Source: an uncultured beta proteobacterium (GTDB lineage Bacteria > Pseudomonadota > Gammaproteobacteria > Burkholderiales > Rhodocyclaceae). Taken from it: a stretch of DNA of 40,544 nucleotides. The notes beneath the pieces are model-generated. The model worked only from the letters and a program-made list of their open reading frames with translations, did no database searches and was not told where the DNA came from. Shown in pieces: positions 25,127-35,710 of the stretch; positions within the stretch are counted from its first letter, which is position 1; each line of letters opens with the position of its first letter. The position numbers were made by a program, and so were the translations under genes. Where the stretch lies: contig CAISOB010000049.1 in assembly GCA_903886975.1 (NCBI GenBank), positions 1 through 40,544 on the forward strand, written 5' to 3'.

Positions 25127-26665
25127 ATGAGCCTGCTCAGATCCCTCGCCACCGTCAGCGGCATGACGCTGCTTTCGCGCATCCTCGGTTTCGTGCGCGA
25201 TTTCGTCATTGCCCGCGTGTTCGGCGCCGGCATGCTGACCGACGCCTTCTTTGTCGCCTTCAAGCTGCCGAATCTGTTACGCCGACTGTTCGCCGAAGGC
25301 GCTTTTTCGCAGGCTTTCGTCCCTATCCTTGGTGAATACAAGAACAAGGGCGGCGAAGCGCAGGCCAAGGTCCTCGTCGACCACGTCGCCACGCTGCTCT
25401 TTCTCATTCTGTTCGTCGTTACGCTGGCCGGCATCGCCGCCGCGCCGGTTCTCGTCTACATCTCGGCGCCGGGATTTGCCGCCGACCCCGGCAAGTTCGC
25501 GCTGACCGTGGAACTGACGCGCATCACCTTCCCCTACATCCTCTTCATGTCGCTGGTGGCGCTCTCGGGCGGCGTACTCAATACCTGGAGCCGTTTTGCC
25601 GTTCCGGCGTTCACGCCGGTCCTGCTCAATCTGTCCTTCATCGGCATGGCGCTGTTCGCCGCACCGCACTTTGCGCAACCGGTCATGGCCCTGGGCTGGG
25701 CGGTTTTCCTCGGCGGGCTGCTGCAACTGGCTTTCCAGGTACCCGCCCTGAAGCGCATCGGCATGCTGCCACGCTATTCATTCAGCTGGCAGGACCCTGG
25801 CGTGCGCCGCATCCTCAAACTCATGGCGCCGGCCGTACTCGGCGTTTCGGTATCGCAGGTCAGCCTGCTGATCAATACCATCTTCGCGTCCTTCCTCGGC
25901 ACCGGCAGCGTGTCCTGGCTGTATTACGCCGACCGCCTGATGGAATTCCCGGCCGGCATGCTCGGCGCCGCGCTCGGCACCATCCTGCTGCCCTCACTAT
26001 CCAAATACCACGCCGGCGAAAAATTCGACGAGTATTCGAAACTGCTCGACTGGGGCCTGCGCCTGACGCTGTTGCTCGCGGCGCCGGCCACCCTGGCGCT
26101 GGCAATCATCGCCGTGCCGCTGATCACGACGCTGTTCTACCACGGCGCTTTCATGGCCGTCGACGTGTTCAAGACGCGCGACGCGCTGGTGGCCTACAGC
26201 CTCGGCCTGCTCGGGCTGATCCTGGTGAAAGTGCTGGCGCCAGGTTTCTACGCCAAACAGAACATCCGCACGCCGGTCAAGATCGCGCTGGTCACGCTGT
26301 TCGTCACGCAACTGCTCAACCTGGCGCTGGTCGGCTGGCTCAAGCACGCCGGACTCGCTCTGTCGATCGGACTCGCGGCCTGCCTCAACGCGCTGCTGCT
26401 CTATCGCGGACTGCGGCGGCACAACATCTATACGCCGAGGCCGGGCTGGCCTGTGTTCTATGCCAAGCTGCTGGCGGCGCTGCTGGTCATGGGCGCGGCC
26501 CTTTGGCTGGCCAGCGGGACGGCCAGCGACTGGATGCGCTGGACCCTGCTCGAACGCCTGCTGCGGCTCTCCTTCGTCGTCACCTTGGGCGGCGCCGTTT
26601 ATTTCGCTACACTCTGGTTGACGGGTTTCCGCTTGCGCGACTTCAAACGCCGCGCGGCCGAATGA
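25127..26665 (+). CDS. murJ: Lipid II flippase MurJ
   Basis: A 512-residue polytopic membrane protein with about 14 transmembrane segments. It starts [35 protein letters not shown] and contains [28 protein letters not shown]. Positions corresponding to functionally important E. coli residues are kept: Arg18, Arg24, Asp39 and Arg52. MurJ moves lipid II across the inner membrane for peptidoglycan synthesis. It is divergent from rpsT and is followed after 18 nt by the PEBP-like gene. Confidence 0.95.
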   Translation: MSLLRSLATVSGMTLLSRILGFVRDFVIARVFGAGMLTDAFFVAFKLPNLLRRLFAEGAFSQAFVPILGEYKNKGGEAQAKVLVDHVATLLFLILFVVTLAGIAAAPVLVYISAPGFAADPGKFALTVELTRITFPYILFMSLVALSGGVLNTWSRFAVPAFTPVLLNLSFIGMALFAAPHFAQPVMALGWAVFLGGLLQLAFQVPALKRIGMLPRYSFSWQDPGVRRILKLMAPAVLGVSVSQVSLLINTIFASFLGTGSVSWLYYADRLMEFPAGMLGAALGTILLPSLSKYHAGEKFDEYSKLLDWGLRLTLLLAAPATLALAIIAVPLITTLFYHGAFMAVDVFKTRDALVAYSLGLLGLILVKVLAPGFYAKQNIRTPVKIALVTLFVTQLLNLALVGWLKHAGLALSIGLAACLNALLLYRGLRRHNIYTPRPGWPVFYAKLLAALLVMGAALWLASGTASDWMRWTLLERLLRLSFVVTLGGAVYFATLWLTGFRLRDFKRRAAE

Positions 26666-26683
26666 GCCAATGGAGGAAGTCGC

Positions 26684-27313
26684 ATGCAACTGACCAGCAG
26701 CAGCTTCAATGACGGCCAGAGAATTCCTGGCGATTATTCTTTCTGCATTCCCGACCCGGCGCACCGGGTCTGCCTTGGCAAGAACCTCAACCCGCAGCTG
26801 TCATGGAGCGGCGCGCCGGCAGGAACGCGTTCTTTCGCGCTGATCTGTCACGATCCCGATGTGCCAGGCAAGGGCGACGACGTCAACCAGGATGGGCGCA
26901 GCGTTCCGGCGTCATTGCCGCGCGTCGATTTTTTCCACTGGGTACTGATCGACCTGCCGGCGACGCTCTCTGAAATCAAGGCCGGCGAATTTTCGAAAGA
27001 GGTCACGCCGCGTGGCAAACCTGGGCCCCTCGCAGTGCATGGCGCGCGGCAGGGAATCAATGACTACACCGGCTGGTTCGCCGCCGACAACGATATGCGT
27101 GGTGATTACTACGGCTTCGACGGCCCCTGCCCGCCATGGAACGACGAGATCGTGCACCACTATGTATTCACGCTCTTCGCGCTTGACGTGGACAAGCTGG
27201 CCCTTGAGGGCAAATTCACTAGCCGGGAAGTACGCGCGGCGATGCGCGGTCACACTCTCGACGAGGCGAAGCTGACCGGGCTCTATACGCTCAATCCGGC
27301 AGTGGCGCTTTAA
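26684..27313 (+). CDS. YbhB/YbcL-family (PEBP, Raf kinase inhibitor-like) protein
   Basis: A 209-residue phosphatidylethanolamine-binding-like protein. It has LSWSGAPAGTRSFALICHDPD (about residues 38-58), a FFHWVLIDLPA block (about 84-94), GINDYTGW (about 124) and YGFDGPCPPWNDEIVHHYVFTLFALD (about 139-164), which together form the family's ligand-pocket region. An extra GKGDDVNQDG loop sits between the first two motifs. A GGAGG site lies 7 nt before the ATG. It follows murJ closely and is probably co-transcribed. The bacterial role and ligand are unresolved. Confidence 0.88.
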   Translation: MQLTSSSFNDGQRIPGDYSFCIPDPAHRVCLGKNLNPQLSWSGAPAGTRSFALICHDPDVPGKGDDVNQDGRSVPASLPRVDFFHWVLIDLPATLSEIKAGEFSKEVTPRGKPGPLAVHGARQGINDYTGWFAADNDMRGDYYGFDGPCPPWNDEIVHHYVFTLFALDVDKLALEGKFTSREVRAAMRGHTLDEAKLTGLYTLNPAVAL

Positions 27314-27316
27314 ACT

Positions 27317-27328
27317 CGCGCCGGCGCG
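27317..27328. terminator. 12-bp GC palindrome between convergent genes
   Basis: A perfect palindrome (CGCGCCGGCGCG) lies between the stop codons of the PEBP-like gene and hppA. It lacks a U-tract on either side and could form only a short hairpin, so bidirectional termination is possible but weakly supported. Confidence 0.25.
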
Positions 27329-27335
27329 CTGCAAC

Positions 27336-29393
27336 TCACGCAGCCAGCGGCAGGATAGGCACGATCATCAGTGCGACGATGTTGATGATCTTGATCAGCG
27401 GGTTGACGGCCGGACCGGCCGTGTCTTTGTACGGGTCGCCGACCGTGTCGCCGGTAACCGACGCCTTGTGAGCCTCGGAACCTTTGCCGCCGAAATGGCC
27501 ATCCTCGATGTATTTCTTGGCGTTATCCCAGGCCCCGCCGCCGGTGGTCATTGAAATGGCGACGAAAAGTCCGGTAATGATCGTTCCCATCAGCAATCCA
27601 CCGAGCGCCTTCGGGCCGAGCAGCAGGCCGACGAGCACCGGTACAAGCACCGGCAGCAACGATGGCAGGATCATTTCCTTGATCGCCGCCGTGGTCAGCA
27701 AACCGACCGCACGCGAATAATCCGGCATCGCATCGCCATCCATGATGCCGGGAATTTCCTTGAATTGCCGCCGCACTTCGATGACCACCGAGGCCGCAGC
27801 GCGCCCCACCGACTCCATGGCCATAGCGCTGAACAGATAGGGAATCAGGCCGCCGATGAAAAGGCCGATGATGACAATGTGATCGGAGAGATCGAAAGCC
27901 GTGACCATGTTGAATCTCGCCTCGAGCGCATGGGTATAGTCGGCAAACAGAACGAGGGCCGCGAGGCCCGCCGAGCCGATGGCGTAGCCCTTGGTCACGG
28001 CCTTGGTGGTGTTGCCGACGGCGTCGAGCGGATCGGTCACGTCACGCACTTCCTGCGGCAATCCGGCCATCTCGGCAATGCCGCCAGCATTGTCGGTGAT
28101 CGGCCCGTAAGCATCGAGCGCGACGATGATGCCGGTCATCGACAGCATTGCGGTGGCGGCAATGGCGATGCCGTAAAGCCCGGCGAGGGCGTAAGTGAAG
28201 TAAATCGCCAGGCACACCGAAATGACCGGCAAGGCCGTCGCCTTCATCGAGATGCCGAGACCGGCGATGATGTTGGTGCCATGCCCGGTGGTCGAGGCGC
28301 GTGCAACGGAAATCACCGGCGCAAAATCCGTGCCGGTGTAGTACTCGGTAATCCACACGAGTAAACCGGTGAGCACCAGACCGATTGCCGCTGCGCCGAA
28401 GATATTCAGCGAGCCGATCAACTTGCCGTCGGCCAGCGTGATGCCATCGCCGAGCAGCCAGGTCGTAACCGGATAGAAGGCCGCGAGTGCCAGCGCGCCG
28501 GCCACGGCAAGACCGCGGTAAAGCGCGTTCATGATCTTGCCGCCCTCGTTGGCCTTGACGAAGAAACAGCCGATGATCGAGGCGATGATGGCCACGCCGC
28601 CCAGAACCAGCGGGTAGATGATCAGGTTGTCGTTGGCATTGGCGACGCCCTTGAGCATCATCGCCCCCAGCACCATCGTTGCGACCACCGTCACGGCGTA
28701 GGTTTCAAAGAGGTCGGCAGCCATGCCGGCGCAGTCGCCGACGTTGTCGCCGACGTTGTCGGCGATCACCGCCGGATTGCGCGGATCGTCTTCCGGAATG
28801 CCGGCCTCGACTTTCCCGACCAGGTCGGCGCCGACGTCGGCGCCTTTGGTGAAGATGCCGCCGCCAAGCCGCGCGAAAATCGAAATCAGCGATCCGCCGA
28901 AAGCCAGCCCGACCAGCGGTCCGACGGCGTGTTGAAAATCGCCGCCGCCGCGCAGGCAGGCGTAATAGCCGGCCACACCGAGCAGGCCGAGACCCACGAC
29001 CAGCATGCCGGTGATCGCCCCGCCCTTGAAAGCCACATCGAGCGCGGCGGCGATGCCCCGGCGTGCCGCTTCGGCCGTGCGCACGTTGGCGCGTACCGAG
29101 ACGTTCATGCCGATGAAGCCGGTCGCTCCTGACAGCACGGCGCCGATGACAAAACCGACGGCCATCAACTTGCCGAGAAAGAGCCCGATCAGCACGGCGA
29201 GCACCACGCCGACAAAGGCGATCGTCGTGTATTGCTTGTTCAAATACGCCGACGCGCCGATCTGAATTGCCCTGGCGATCTCCTGCATGCGATCGTTGCC
29301 GGGCGACAGGGAAAGAATCCACCTGACCATCGCCGCGCCGTACAGTACGGCGACTACCGAGCATGCGAGCGCAAAAATGAGACCTGCCGACAT
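27336..29393 (-). CDS. hppA: Membrane-bound proton-pumping pyrophosphatase, K+-independent type
   Basis: A 685-residue integral membrane protein with about 16 helices that couples pyrophosphate hydrolysis to proton export. The catalytic region [40 protein letters not shown] (around residues 185-225) is intact. The [10 protein letters not shown] segment near residue 460 has Lys and Thr at the two positions that mark the K+-independent H+-pumping class, instead of the Ala/Gly of K+-dependent enzymes. The ATG at 29393 was chosen because an AAGGAGG site precedes it; the GTG two codons upstream lies within that site. The gene starts 11 nt after the adk stop codon. Confidence 0.96.
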   Translation of the reverse strand: MSAGLIFALACSVVAVLYGAAMVRWILSLSPGNDRMQEIARAIQIGASAYLNKQYTTIAFVGVVLAVLIGLFLGKLMAVGFVIGAVLSGATGFIGMNVSVRANVRTAEAARRGIAAALDVAFKGGAITGMLVVGLGLLGVAGYYACLRGGGDFQHAVGPLVGLAFGGSLISIFARLGGGIFTKGADVGADLVGKVEAGIPEDDPRNPAVIADNVGDNVGDCAGMAADLFETYAVTVVATMVLGAMMLKGVANANDNLIIYPLVLGGVAIIASIIGCFFVKANEGGKIMNALYRGLAVAGALALAAFYPVTTWLLGDGITLADGKLIGSLNIFGAAAIGLVLTGLLVWITEYYTGTDFAPVISVARASTTGHGTNIIAGLGISMKATALPVISVCLAIYFTYALAGLYGIAIAATAMLSMTGIIVALDAYGPITDNAGGIAEMAGLPQEVRDVTDPLDAVGNTTKAVTKGYAIGSAGLAALVLFADYTHALEARFNMVTAFDLSDHIVIIGLFIGGLIPYLFSAMAMESVGRAAASVVIEVRRQFKEIPGIMDGDAMPDYSRAVGLLTTAAIKEMILPSLLPVLVPVLVGLLLGPKALGGLLMGTIITGLFVAISMTTGGGAWDNAKKYIEDGHFGGKGSEAHKASVTGDTVGDPYKDTAGPAVNPLIKIINIVALMIVPILPLAA

Positions 29394-29404
29394 AGGCACC
29401 CTCC

Positions 29405-30139
<735 letters not shown>

Positions 30140-30178
30140 CTACAGGAACTCTGAAAGTACCTGCAATTGACCGAACGG

Positions 30179-30976
30179 TCAAACCTTTTCTATCTTGGCA
30201 AACCATTCCTTCATGCTCGCGGCATCCTCCGGGGTGTCGACGCCGGGCATCGGCAGATGGTCGGAAATCACCACGCTGATCCGGAATCCATGCCACAGCG
30301 CGCGCAATTGCTCGAGCGCCTCGAAAGCTTCGAGCGGCGACGGCGTCAGCCGGGCATAGGCGCGCAAGAAGCTTGCGCGATAGGCATAAAGCCCGATGTG
30401 CCGATAGGCCGGCATGGCCGCCGGCAGCGTGTCCTTGCCGGCGCCCGCGAAATGGTCGCGCGCATAGGGTATCGGCGCGCGCGAAAAATACAGCGCGTCG
30501 CCGTCGGCCTTGCAGACGACCTTGACGATATTTGTCTTGAAAAAATCCGCGGCATTGTCAATGGGATGCGCGACGGTGGCGATGTCCGCGCCGCTTCGCG
30601 CCAGTTGCGCTGCCGTCTGGGCAATCAGGTGGGGATCGATGAGCGGCTCGTCGCCCTGCACGTTGACCACGATCGTGTCGTCGCTCCAGTTGAGCTTTTC
30701 GACAACCTCGGCCAGGCGATCGGTGCCAGTCGGGTGATCGGCGCGCGTCAGCAGGACAGACAGACCGTGCCGCTCGGCCGCCGCGCAGACGTCGGCATGG
30801 TCGGTTGCCACCCACACTTCCTGTGCGCCCGAAAGCAACGCGCGCTCGGCCACGCGCGCGACCATCGGCTTGCCGCCGAGATCGAGCAGCGGCTTGGCCG
30901 GCAGGCGCGTGGACGCGTAGCGTGCGGGGACGATAACCTTGAACACGATCTTGGCTGCGACGCTCGCGGCAGCCAT
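30179..30976 (-). CDS. kdsB: 3-deoxy-manno-octulosonate cytidylyltransferase
   Basis: A 265-residue enzyme activating KDO with CTP for lipopolysaccharide inner-core synthesis. The nucleotide-binding N-terminus reads [25 protein letters not shown] (about residues 14-38). VWVATDH (about 54), THPTGTDR-type [12 protein letters not shown] (about 80), VQGDEPL (about 104) and [12 protein letters not shown] (about 194) are typical. The N-terminus is about ten residues longer than usual, so the true start may be further in. It starts directly at the end of the Trm112-like gene. Confidence 0.95.
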   Translation of the reverse strand: MAAASVAAKIVFKVIVPARYASTRLPAKPLLDLGGKPMVARVAERALLSGAQEVWVATDHADVCAAAERHGLSVLLTRADHPTGTDRLAEVVEKLNWSDDTIVVNVQGDEPLIDPHLIAQTAAQLARSGADIATVAHPIDNAADFFKTNIVKVVCKADGDALYFSRAPIPYARDHFAGAGKDTLPAAMPAYRHIGLYAYRASFLRAYARLTPSPLEAFEALEQLRALWHGFRISVVISDHLPMPGVDTPEDAASMKEWFAKIEKV

Positions 30977-31153
30977 TCAGTTTTCCTCCGAATTGAGCGG
31001 CCGCGCTTCGTCTTCGAGCATGATCGGAATGTCGTCGCGCACGGGGAATGCCAGTTTGCATGGCTTGCAGACCAGTTCCGCTTCGGCTTTCCGATAATCG
31101 AGATTGGCCTTGCAGATCGGACAGACGAGGATATCAAGCAGGCGCGCGTCCAT
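30977..31153 (-). CDS. Trm112-family zinc-ribbon protein
   Basis: A 58-residue Trm112-like protein, MDARLLDILVCPICKANLDYRKAEAELVCKPCKLAFPVRDDIPIML. Four cysteines in CPxC and CKPC pairs (about residues 11, 14, 29, 32) can bind zinc. Trm112 proteins support methyltransferases in other lineages; the bacterial partner is unknown. The ATG at 31153 was selected because of the GGAGAG site 6 nt upstream. It overlaps the end of lpxK by 20 nt, as usual for this betaproteobacterial cluster. Confidence 0.92.
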   Translation of the reverse strand: MDARLLDILVCPICKANLDYRKAEAELVCKPCKLAFPVRDDIPIMLEDEARPLNSEEN

Positions 31154-32198
31154 TGATTCTCTCCAGTATGAGTTCGAGCAGGGTATGGCTATCGGGTGTA
31201 GCGTCAATTTGCGCGTCAACCGGCAACACCCAAGTCTCGCTCGGCTTCAATGCCACGCATTTTACCGCATCCTTCTCAGTTATCAGCAATACGCCGTCGC
31301 GCGCAAAGGCGAGATCTGCGGCGCTGAAAAAGTGATGGTCGGGGAAAGGATGCGCCTCGAAATCGAGGCCCAGAGCCTCAAGCTGCGCAAAAAAGCGGGA
31401 AGGATCGCCAATCCCCGCCAGCGCGTACAGACGTTTGCCGCGCAACTCATCGGCCGTGCAGAAGCGCCTCGCGTCGTCCAGGGCGATAAAGCGTCGACTG
31501 CTGAGGCGCATCGTGTATTGCGGCTTGTCTCGCACTACGCCGCTTGCTGACAATGGCATTAGCTGCGGCCTATGCGGCAAGGTGTTCCACACCAGCGCCG
31601 TTACCGCCGACAGGCGTTGCAAGGGCTCGCGCAGGGGACCGGCCGGCAGAAGCTGCGCGTTGCCGGCGCCGCGTTGGTCGAACACGGCAATCTCGACCGC
31701 GCGCCGCAGTCGGTAGTGCTGCAGTCCGTCGTCAGAAACAATGACATTGCATTCGGGATGAGCGGACAGCAAGGCCAGGCCTGCCGCGACCCGGTCGTGC
31801 CCGACGAAGACCGGTACGCCGCTGCGCCGCGCCAGCAGGAGCGGCTCGTCGCCAACGGCGGTGGGCGCGGCGTTCAGCGCCACCGATTGCACGCCGCCGG
31901 CGCTGCCGCCGTAGCCGCGACTGATGATTCCCGGCCGCCAGCCCAGCGCACGCAGACCCTCGACGAGCCAAAGCACGAGCGGCGTCTTGCCGCTGCCGCC
32001 CACGGTCAAGTTGCCGATCACGATGACCGGGACCGGCAGACGATATGCTGGCAGGATGGCGCAGCGATACAAGCTGCGGCGCGCCCAGACAATCAGGCGA
32101 AACAGCCACGAGAGAGGCAGCAGCGGGGCGAGCGCAAGCGTGAAACGAGGCCGGTACCACAAGCCGGGCAGAGCCTCGGCGATACCGTGAGATCGCAT
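31134..32198 (-). CDS. lpxK: Tetraacyldisaccharide 4'-kinase
   Basis: A 354-residue membrane-anchored kinase that phosphorylates the lipid A disaccharide precursor at the 4' position. After an N-terminal membrane helix (about residues 20-38) it has the P-loop GNLTVGGSGKTPLV (about 60-73), ISRGYGG (about 91), VSDDGLQHYRL (about 155-165), a GIGDPSRFF motif (about 257) and FPDHHFFS (about 277). It follows exbD after 21 nt and overlaps the Trm112-like gene. Confidence 0.96.
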   Translation of the reverse strand: MRSHGIAEALPGLWYRPRFTLALAPLLPLSWLFRLIVWARRSLYRCAILPAYRLPVPVIVIGNLTVGGSGKTPLVLWLVEGLRALGWRPGIISRGYGGSAGGVQSVALNAAPTAVGDEPLLLARRSGVPVFVGHDRVAAGLALLSAHPECNVIVSDDGLQHYRLRRAVEIAVFDQRGAGNAQLLPAGPLREPLQRLSAVTALVWNTLPHRPQLMPLSASGVVRDKPQYTMRLSSRRFIALDDARRFCTADELRGKRLYALAGIGDPSRFFAQLEALGLDFEAHPFPDHHFFSAADLAFARDGVLLITEKDAVKCVALKPSETWVLPVDAQIDATPDSHTLLELILERINGRAPA

Positions 32199-32219
32199 CA
32201 GCGGCCCGGCCAGGCGCCC

Positions 32220-32636
32220 TCAGCGGGGCGCTTGTGTGGCAAAGGAAATGTGCGGATAGCCGGCCATCTGCGCCGCCTGCATGATGTCGACGACGCTTTG
32301 GTGCGTCGTCTTGGCATCGGCGCTGATGACGATGATGGGCTCCTTCTTGTCGCCGGCGGCGCGGCGCAACGCGTCGCTGATTGCCTTCACGTCGGCGGAC
32401 AGCAGCGGCGACTTGTTCACCAGCACCTGTCCGCTCGCGGTCACTGCCACGTTGACTTCATTGGGCTGTTCGGGCTGCTGGGTGGCGTCCGCCGTCGGCA
32501 GGTTGATTTCCAGGCCGGAAAATTTCGCATAGGTGGTCGTGAGCATCAGAAAGATGATGATGACCAGCAACACGTCGATCATCGGGATCAAGTTGATCTC
32601 GGGCTCGTCATAGCCGCGGCCGCGTTGAAAATTCAT
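32220..32636 (-). CDS. exbD: ExbD/TolR-family biopolymer transport protein
   Basis: A 138-residue protein with one N-terminal transmembrane helix (about residues 15-37) bearing the essential Asp in LIPMIDVLLVIIIFLMLTT, then a periplasmic domain. It works with ExbB/TolQ to convert the proton gradient into force on TonB- or Tol-like proteins. A GAGG site precedes the ATG. It follows exbB by 10 nt. No tonB gene is adjacent, so the energised partner is elsewhere. Confidence 0.93.
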   Translation of the reverse strand: MNFQRGRGYDEPEINLIPMIDVLLVIIIFLMLTTTYAKFSGLEINLPTADATQQPEQPNEVNVAVTASGQVLVNKSPLLSADVKAISDALRRAAGDKKEPIIVISADAKTTHQSVVDIMQAAQMAGYPHISFATQAPR

Positions 32637-32646
32637 CGCGCCGTCC

Positions 32647-33255
32647 TCAAACCTTGCGCTCGCCGTGCACGACCTCGACCAGACGCACCGCCTGCTGTTG
32701 CATCTCGATCACGAAGTCGTTGACCAGCGCCCGGAAATGCCGCCAGAAAATCATTCCCGGGATAGCGATGATCAGGCCAAAGCCGGTGTTGTAAAGCGCG
32801 ACCGAAATGCCGTGCGCCAACTGCATCGGATTGCTTCCAGTCGGCGACTGCGAACCGAAAATTTCGATCATGCCGACCACCGTGCCGAACAGACCCATCA
32901 ACGGGCTGATCGATGCGATGGTGCCGAGCGTCGTGAGATAGCGCTCAAGTTCATGGGCCACGACGCTGCCCGCTTCCTCTACCGATTCCCTGACAATTTC
33001 GCGCGAACTGCCGATGTTGCGCAGACCCGCCGCCAGCACGCGGCCAAGCGGCGATTGTGCTTCGAGACCCACGAGCATGGCGTCGCTTACGCCATGCTGA
33101 CGGTACTCGGCAAGCACACGTTGCAGCAAGCCGGCCGGGAGCACTTTGGAACGGCGCAGCGTGGCCAGGCGCTCGATGATCAGCGCGACGGCGATAATCG
33201 ACGCGAAAAGCAAAGGCCAAATGGGCCAGCCAGCAGCCAAGATGATTGAAAACAC
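32647..33255 (-). CDS. exbB: MotA/TolQ/ExbB proton channel family protein
   Basis: A 202-residue membrane protein with three helices (about residues 4-28, 105-130 and 150-175) and the family's GLFGTVVGMIEIF and VALYNTGFGLIIAIPGMIFW blocks. It forms the proton channel with ExbD. Translation starts at GTG 33255, supported by a GGGAG site about 6 nt upstream. It is the first gene of the minus-strand set leading to hppA, and its promoter must lie in the DnaA-box-containing gap. Confidence 0.93.
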   Translation of the reverse strand: MFSIILAAGWPIWPLLFASIIAVALIIERLATLRRSKVLPAGLLQRVLAEYRQHGVSDAMLVGLEAQSPLGRVLAAGLRNIGSSREIVRESVEEAGSVVAHELERYLTTLGTIASISPLMGLFGTVVGMIEIFGSQSPTGSNPMQLAHGISVALYNTGFGLIIAIPGMIFWRHFRALVNDFVIEMQQQAVRLVEVVHGERKV

Positions 33256-33342
33256 GCTTTCTCCCGAGAAATTCTATAGATACGGACTTTAGCCTGAGCG
33301 GAAGCCAGCGGCAAGCCCTAGCCGGAAGTAATAGGCAAAAAT

Positions 33343-33378
33343 CTTATCCACAAAATCTGTGGATAAGGTTGTGGATTG
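33343..33378. promoter_or_regulatory. Cluster of DnaA-box-like sites
   Basis: Two perfect DnaA boxes face each other: TTATCCACA (33344-33352) and TGTGGATAA (33358-33366), together forming a 10-bp perfect inverted repeat around a 5-nt loop. A third, degenerate box (TGTGGATTG, 33370-33378) follows. They sit in the 316-bp gap between divergent exbB and xseA, beside AT-rich DNA at about 33405-33490. The gap has no other recognisable content apart from the promoters it must hold. Confidence 0.7.
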
Positions 33379-33571
33379 GCGGCAATCTCATGCACTAAGT
33401 CCCATCTACAAAAGGGTTTTACTTACTTTGCGGCAAAAATGGGCGAGACAGTAAGTTCTTAATAATCAATCGGTTAATAAATAGCGCTTGGTATCGCAAG
33501 GCGCCGGCCCCAAAACTCGGCGCAAACGGCCTCAAGGTGTGCATGAATCCAGACGGAGGTAGAATTGGCGC

Positions 33572-34942
33572 ATGTTGGAAACCCCAAGCTCCCGCGCAAG
33601 CCTTGCGCCATCGGCACCTGTCATCAGCGTCGCGATACTCAACCGGCTCGCGCGTGAACATCTTGAATCCGCCTTTCCGCTCTGCTGGGTCGCCGGCGAA
33701 ATATCCAACCTGACTTACGCGGCTTCGGGTCACGTTTATTTTTCTTTGAAAGATGCGGCGGCGCAAGTGCGCTGCGTGATGTTCCGCGCGCGCGCCCAAT
33801 TGCTCGGCTGGCGTCTGGAGAATGGCCAGCACATCGAAGCCCGCGTGCTGGTCACGCTCTACGAGGCGCGCGGCGATTTCCAACTCAACGTCGAAGCGGC
33901 ACGCCAGGCAGGTATTGGCAACCTCTACGAGCGCTATCTGCGGCTCAGGGAAGAACTCGCCGCCGAAGGCCTTTTCTCGGATGAATGCAAGCGCCCGCTC
34001 CCCGTTTTTCCGCGTTGCATCGGCATCGTCACGTCGCCGCAGGCCGCCGCGCTGCGCGACGTGCTGACTACACTCAGGCGGCGCGCGCCGCAGGTCGCAA
34101 TCGTGCTCTATCCGACGCCGGTTCAAGGCGAAGGCGCAGCGGCGCAAATCGTGACCGCGATCCGCAGCGCGAGCGAGCGGCAGGAATGCGATGTGCTTAT
34201 CGTCTGTCGCGGTGGCGGCAGCCTGGAAGATCTGTGGGCATTCAATGACGAGGAACTGGCGCGAGCGATCCGTGCCTGCGCAATTCCGGTCGTGACCGGC
34301 ATCGGCCATGAAACCGATTTCACCATCGCCGATTTCGCCGCCGACAGCCGCGCGCCGACGCCGACGGCGGCGGCCGAACTCGCTGCGCCGGAACGCTCGG
34401 CACTGATCGCCTGCCTGCTCGACCACCGGCATGCCTTGCGCCGGCAGATCCGGCAAAGTCTCGATCAGCGTCTGCAGCACCTCGACTGGCTGGCGCAGCG
34501 CCTGCTGCATCCGGAACAAGAGTTCGCCCGACGACGCGATTATCTTTTCAACTTGCAGCGCCGCCTTGACAGCAGCCTGACGCAGGCCAGCGCGCACGGA
34601 CGCCATGCGCTCGCCGGACTGACCCGCCGCCTGCTTCTGGCGGCTCCGAACACGGCGCGTCACGCGCGCCGGCTCGAAGCACTCGCGCCCATGCTGCACG
34701 GTGAATGGCAGAGGTCAATGAACGGCAAGGCCGGCGATCTCGCCCGCCTTGCCGCCAGTCTCGCCCATCTCAACCCTAATGCCGTTCTGGCGCGCGGCTA
34801 TAGCATCGTCACGAATAAGGCCGGCGTCATCGTGCGCGATGCCGGATCGCTGGAACCAAACGAGACGATCGCTGTCTGCTTTCACCGTGGTCGCGCACTT
34901 GCGACCGTTGCCTCGGTGCATAAGGAAGCGGTCACGCCCTAA
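33572..34942 (+). CDS. xseA: Exodeoxyribonuclease VII large subunit
   Basis: A 456-residue XseA. An N-terminal OB-fold (LCWVAGEISNLTYAASGHVYFSLKDAAAQVRCVMF, about residues 38-72) is followed by the catalytic domain with IGIVTSPQAAALRD (about 150-163), DVLIVCRGGGSLEDLWAFND (about 207-226), VTGIGHETDFTIADFAADSRAPTPTAAAEL (about 240-270) and a long C-terminal coiled region. It degrades single-stranded DNA with the small subunit XseB, which is not encoded here. It is divergent from exbB. Confidence 0.96.
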   Translation: MLETPSSRASLAPSAPVISVAILNRLAREHLESAFPLCWVAGEISNLTYAASGHVYFSLKDAAAQVRCVMFRARAQLLGWRLENGQHIEARVLVTLYEARGDFQLNVEAARQAGIGNLYERYLRLREELAAEGLFSDECKRPLPVFPRCIGIVTSPQAAALRDVLTTLRRRAPQVAIVLYPTPVQGEGAAAQIVTAIRSASERQECDVLIVCRGGGSLEDLWAFNDEELARAIRACAIPVVTGIGHETDFTIADFAADSRAPTPTAAAELAAPERSALIACLLDHRHALRRQIRQSLDQRLQHLDWLAQRLLHPEQEFARRRDYLFNLQRRLDSSLTQASAHGRHALAGLTRRLLLAAPNTARHARRLEALAPMLHGEWQRSMNGKAGDLARLAASLAHLNPNAVLARGYSIVTNKAGVIVRDAGSLEPNETIAVCFHRGRALATVASVHKEAVTP

Positions 34943-35001
34943 AGTGCAGCAGCCTGACTCGTTGAAAAAACAACCCGCCCAAAACAACTCAAGGAGAAAT
35001 C

Positions 35002-35589
35002 ATGGAACATCAACTGCCGCAACTGCCATTTGCCCTGGACGCCCTGGCGCCCCACATGTCGAAGGAAACGCTCGAATACCACTATGGCAAGCATCATCAA
35101 GCCTATGTGACCAATCTAAACAACCTGATCAAGGGTACCGAATACGAAAGCCTGGCTCTCGAAGCGATCGTCAAGAAAGCCCCGGCCGGCGGCATTTATA
35201 ACAACTCCGCCCAGGTTTGGAACCACACCTTCTTCTGGAACTGCCTCAAGCCAAACGGTGGTGGTGCCGCGAGCGGCGCTCTGGGCGCCGCCATTGACAA
35301 GAAGTGGGGATCGTTCGACGATTTCAAGAAAGCTTTTCAAACTTCCGCCGTGGGCAACTTCGGGTCCGGTTGGACTTGGCTGGTCAAGAAGGCTGACGGC
35401 TCGGTCGACATCGTCAACATGGGCGCCGCAGGCACCCCGCTGACGACCGCCGACAAGGCGCTGCTGTGCATCGACGTGTGGGAACATGCGTATTACATCG
35501 ATTACCGCAACCAGCGCCCCAAGTTCGTCGAGACCTTCCTCGCTAGCCTCGCCAACTGGAGTTTCGCCGAGAAGAATTTCACCGCCTAG
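35002..35589 (+). CDS. sodB: Iron superoxide dismutase
   Basis: A 195-residue Fe-type superoxide dismutase. Metal ligands are His27 (LEYHYGKHH), His75 (QVWNHTFFW), Asp158 and His162 ([13 protein letters not shown]). Gln71 before WNH favours the iron form. An AAGGAG site lies 7 nt before the ATG. It follows xseA by 59 nt and has a strong terminator about 100 nt past its stop. Confidence 0.97.
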   Translation: MEHQLPQLPFALDALAPHMSKETLEYHYGKHHQAYVTNLNNLIKGTEYESLALEAIVKKAPAGGIYNNSAQVWNHTFFWNCLKPNGGGAASGALGAAIDKKWGSFDDFKKAFQTSAVGNFGSGWTWLVKKADGSVDIVNMGAAGTPLTTADKALLCIDVWEHAYYIDYRNQRPKFVETFLASLANWSFAEKNFTA

Positions 35590-35684
35590 AAGGGCGGTAA
35601 TTCTTCAGATTCAATTCACACGCTAAAGCACAAGACCGCCATTAGCTGACGAGCGCGCTTGGTTTGAGCGTGCAAAGAAATTGA

Positions 35685-35710
35685 GGGAGCCACAAGGCTC
35701 CCTTTTCTTT
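35685..35710 (+). terminator. Rho-independent terminator downstream of sodB
   Basis: A 7-bp GC-rich stem (GGGAGCC / GGCTCCC) with an ACAA loop is followed by TTTTCTTT, 95 nt after the sodB stop codon. Confidence 0.88.

Noticed and set aside
33256..33571. Main chromosomal replication origin
   Set aside because: Only three DnaA boxes, and none of the usual origin neighbours (dnaA, dnaN, rpmH, parAB) are present. Kept as a DnaA-site cluster only.
33419..34699. 426-codon minus-strand frame opposite xseA
   Set aside because: Antisense shadow of a well-conserved gene; no recognisable domain.
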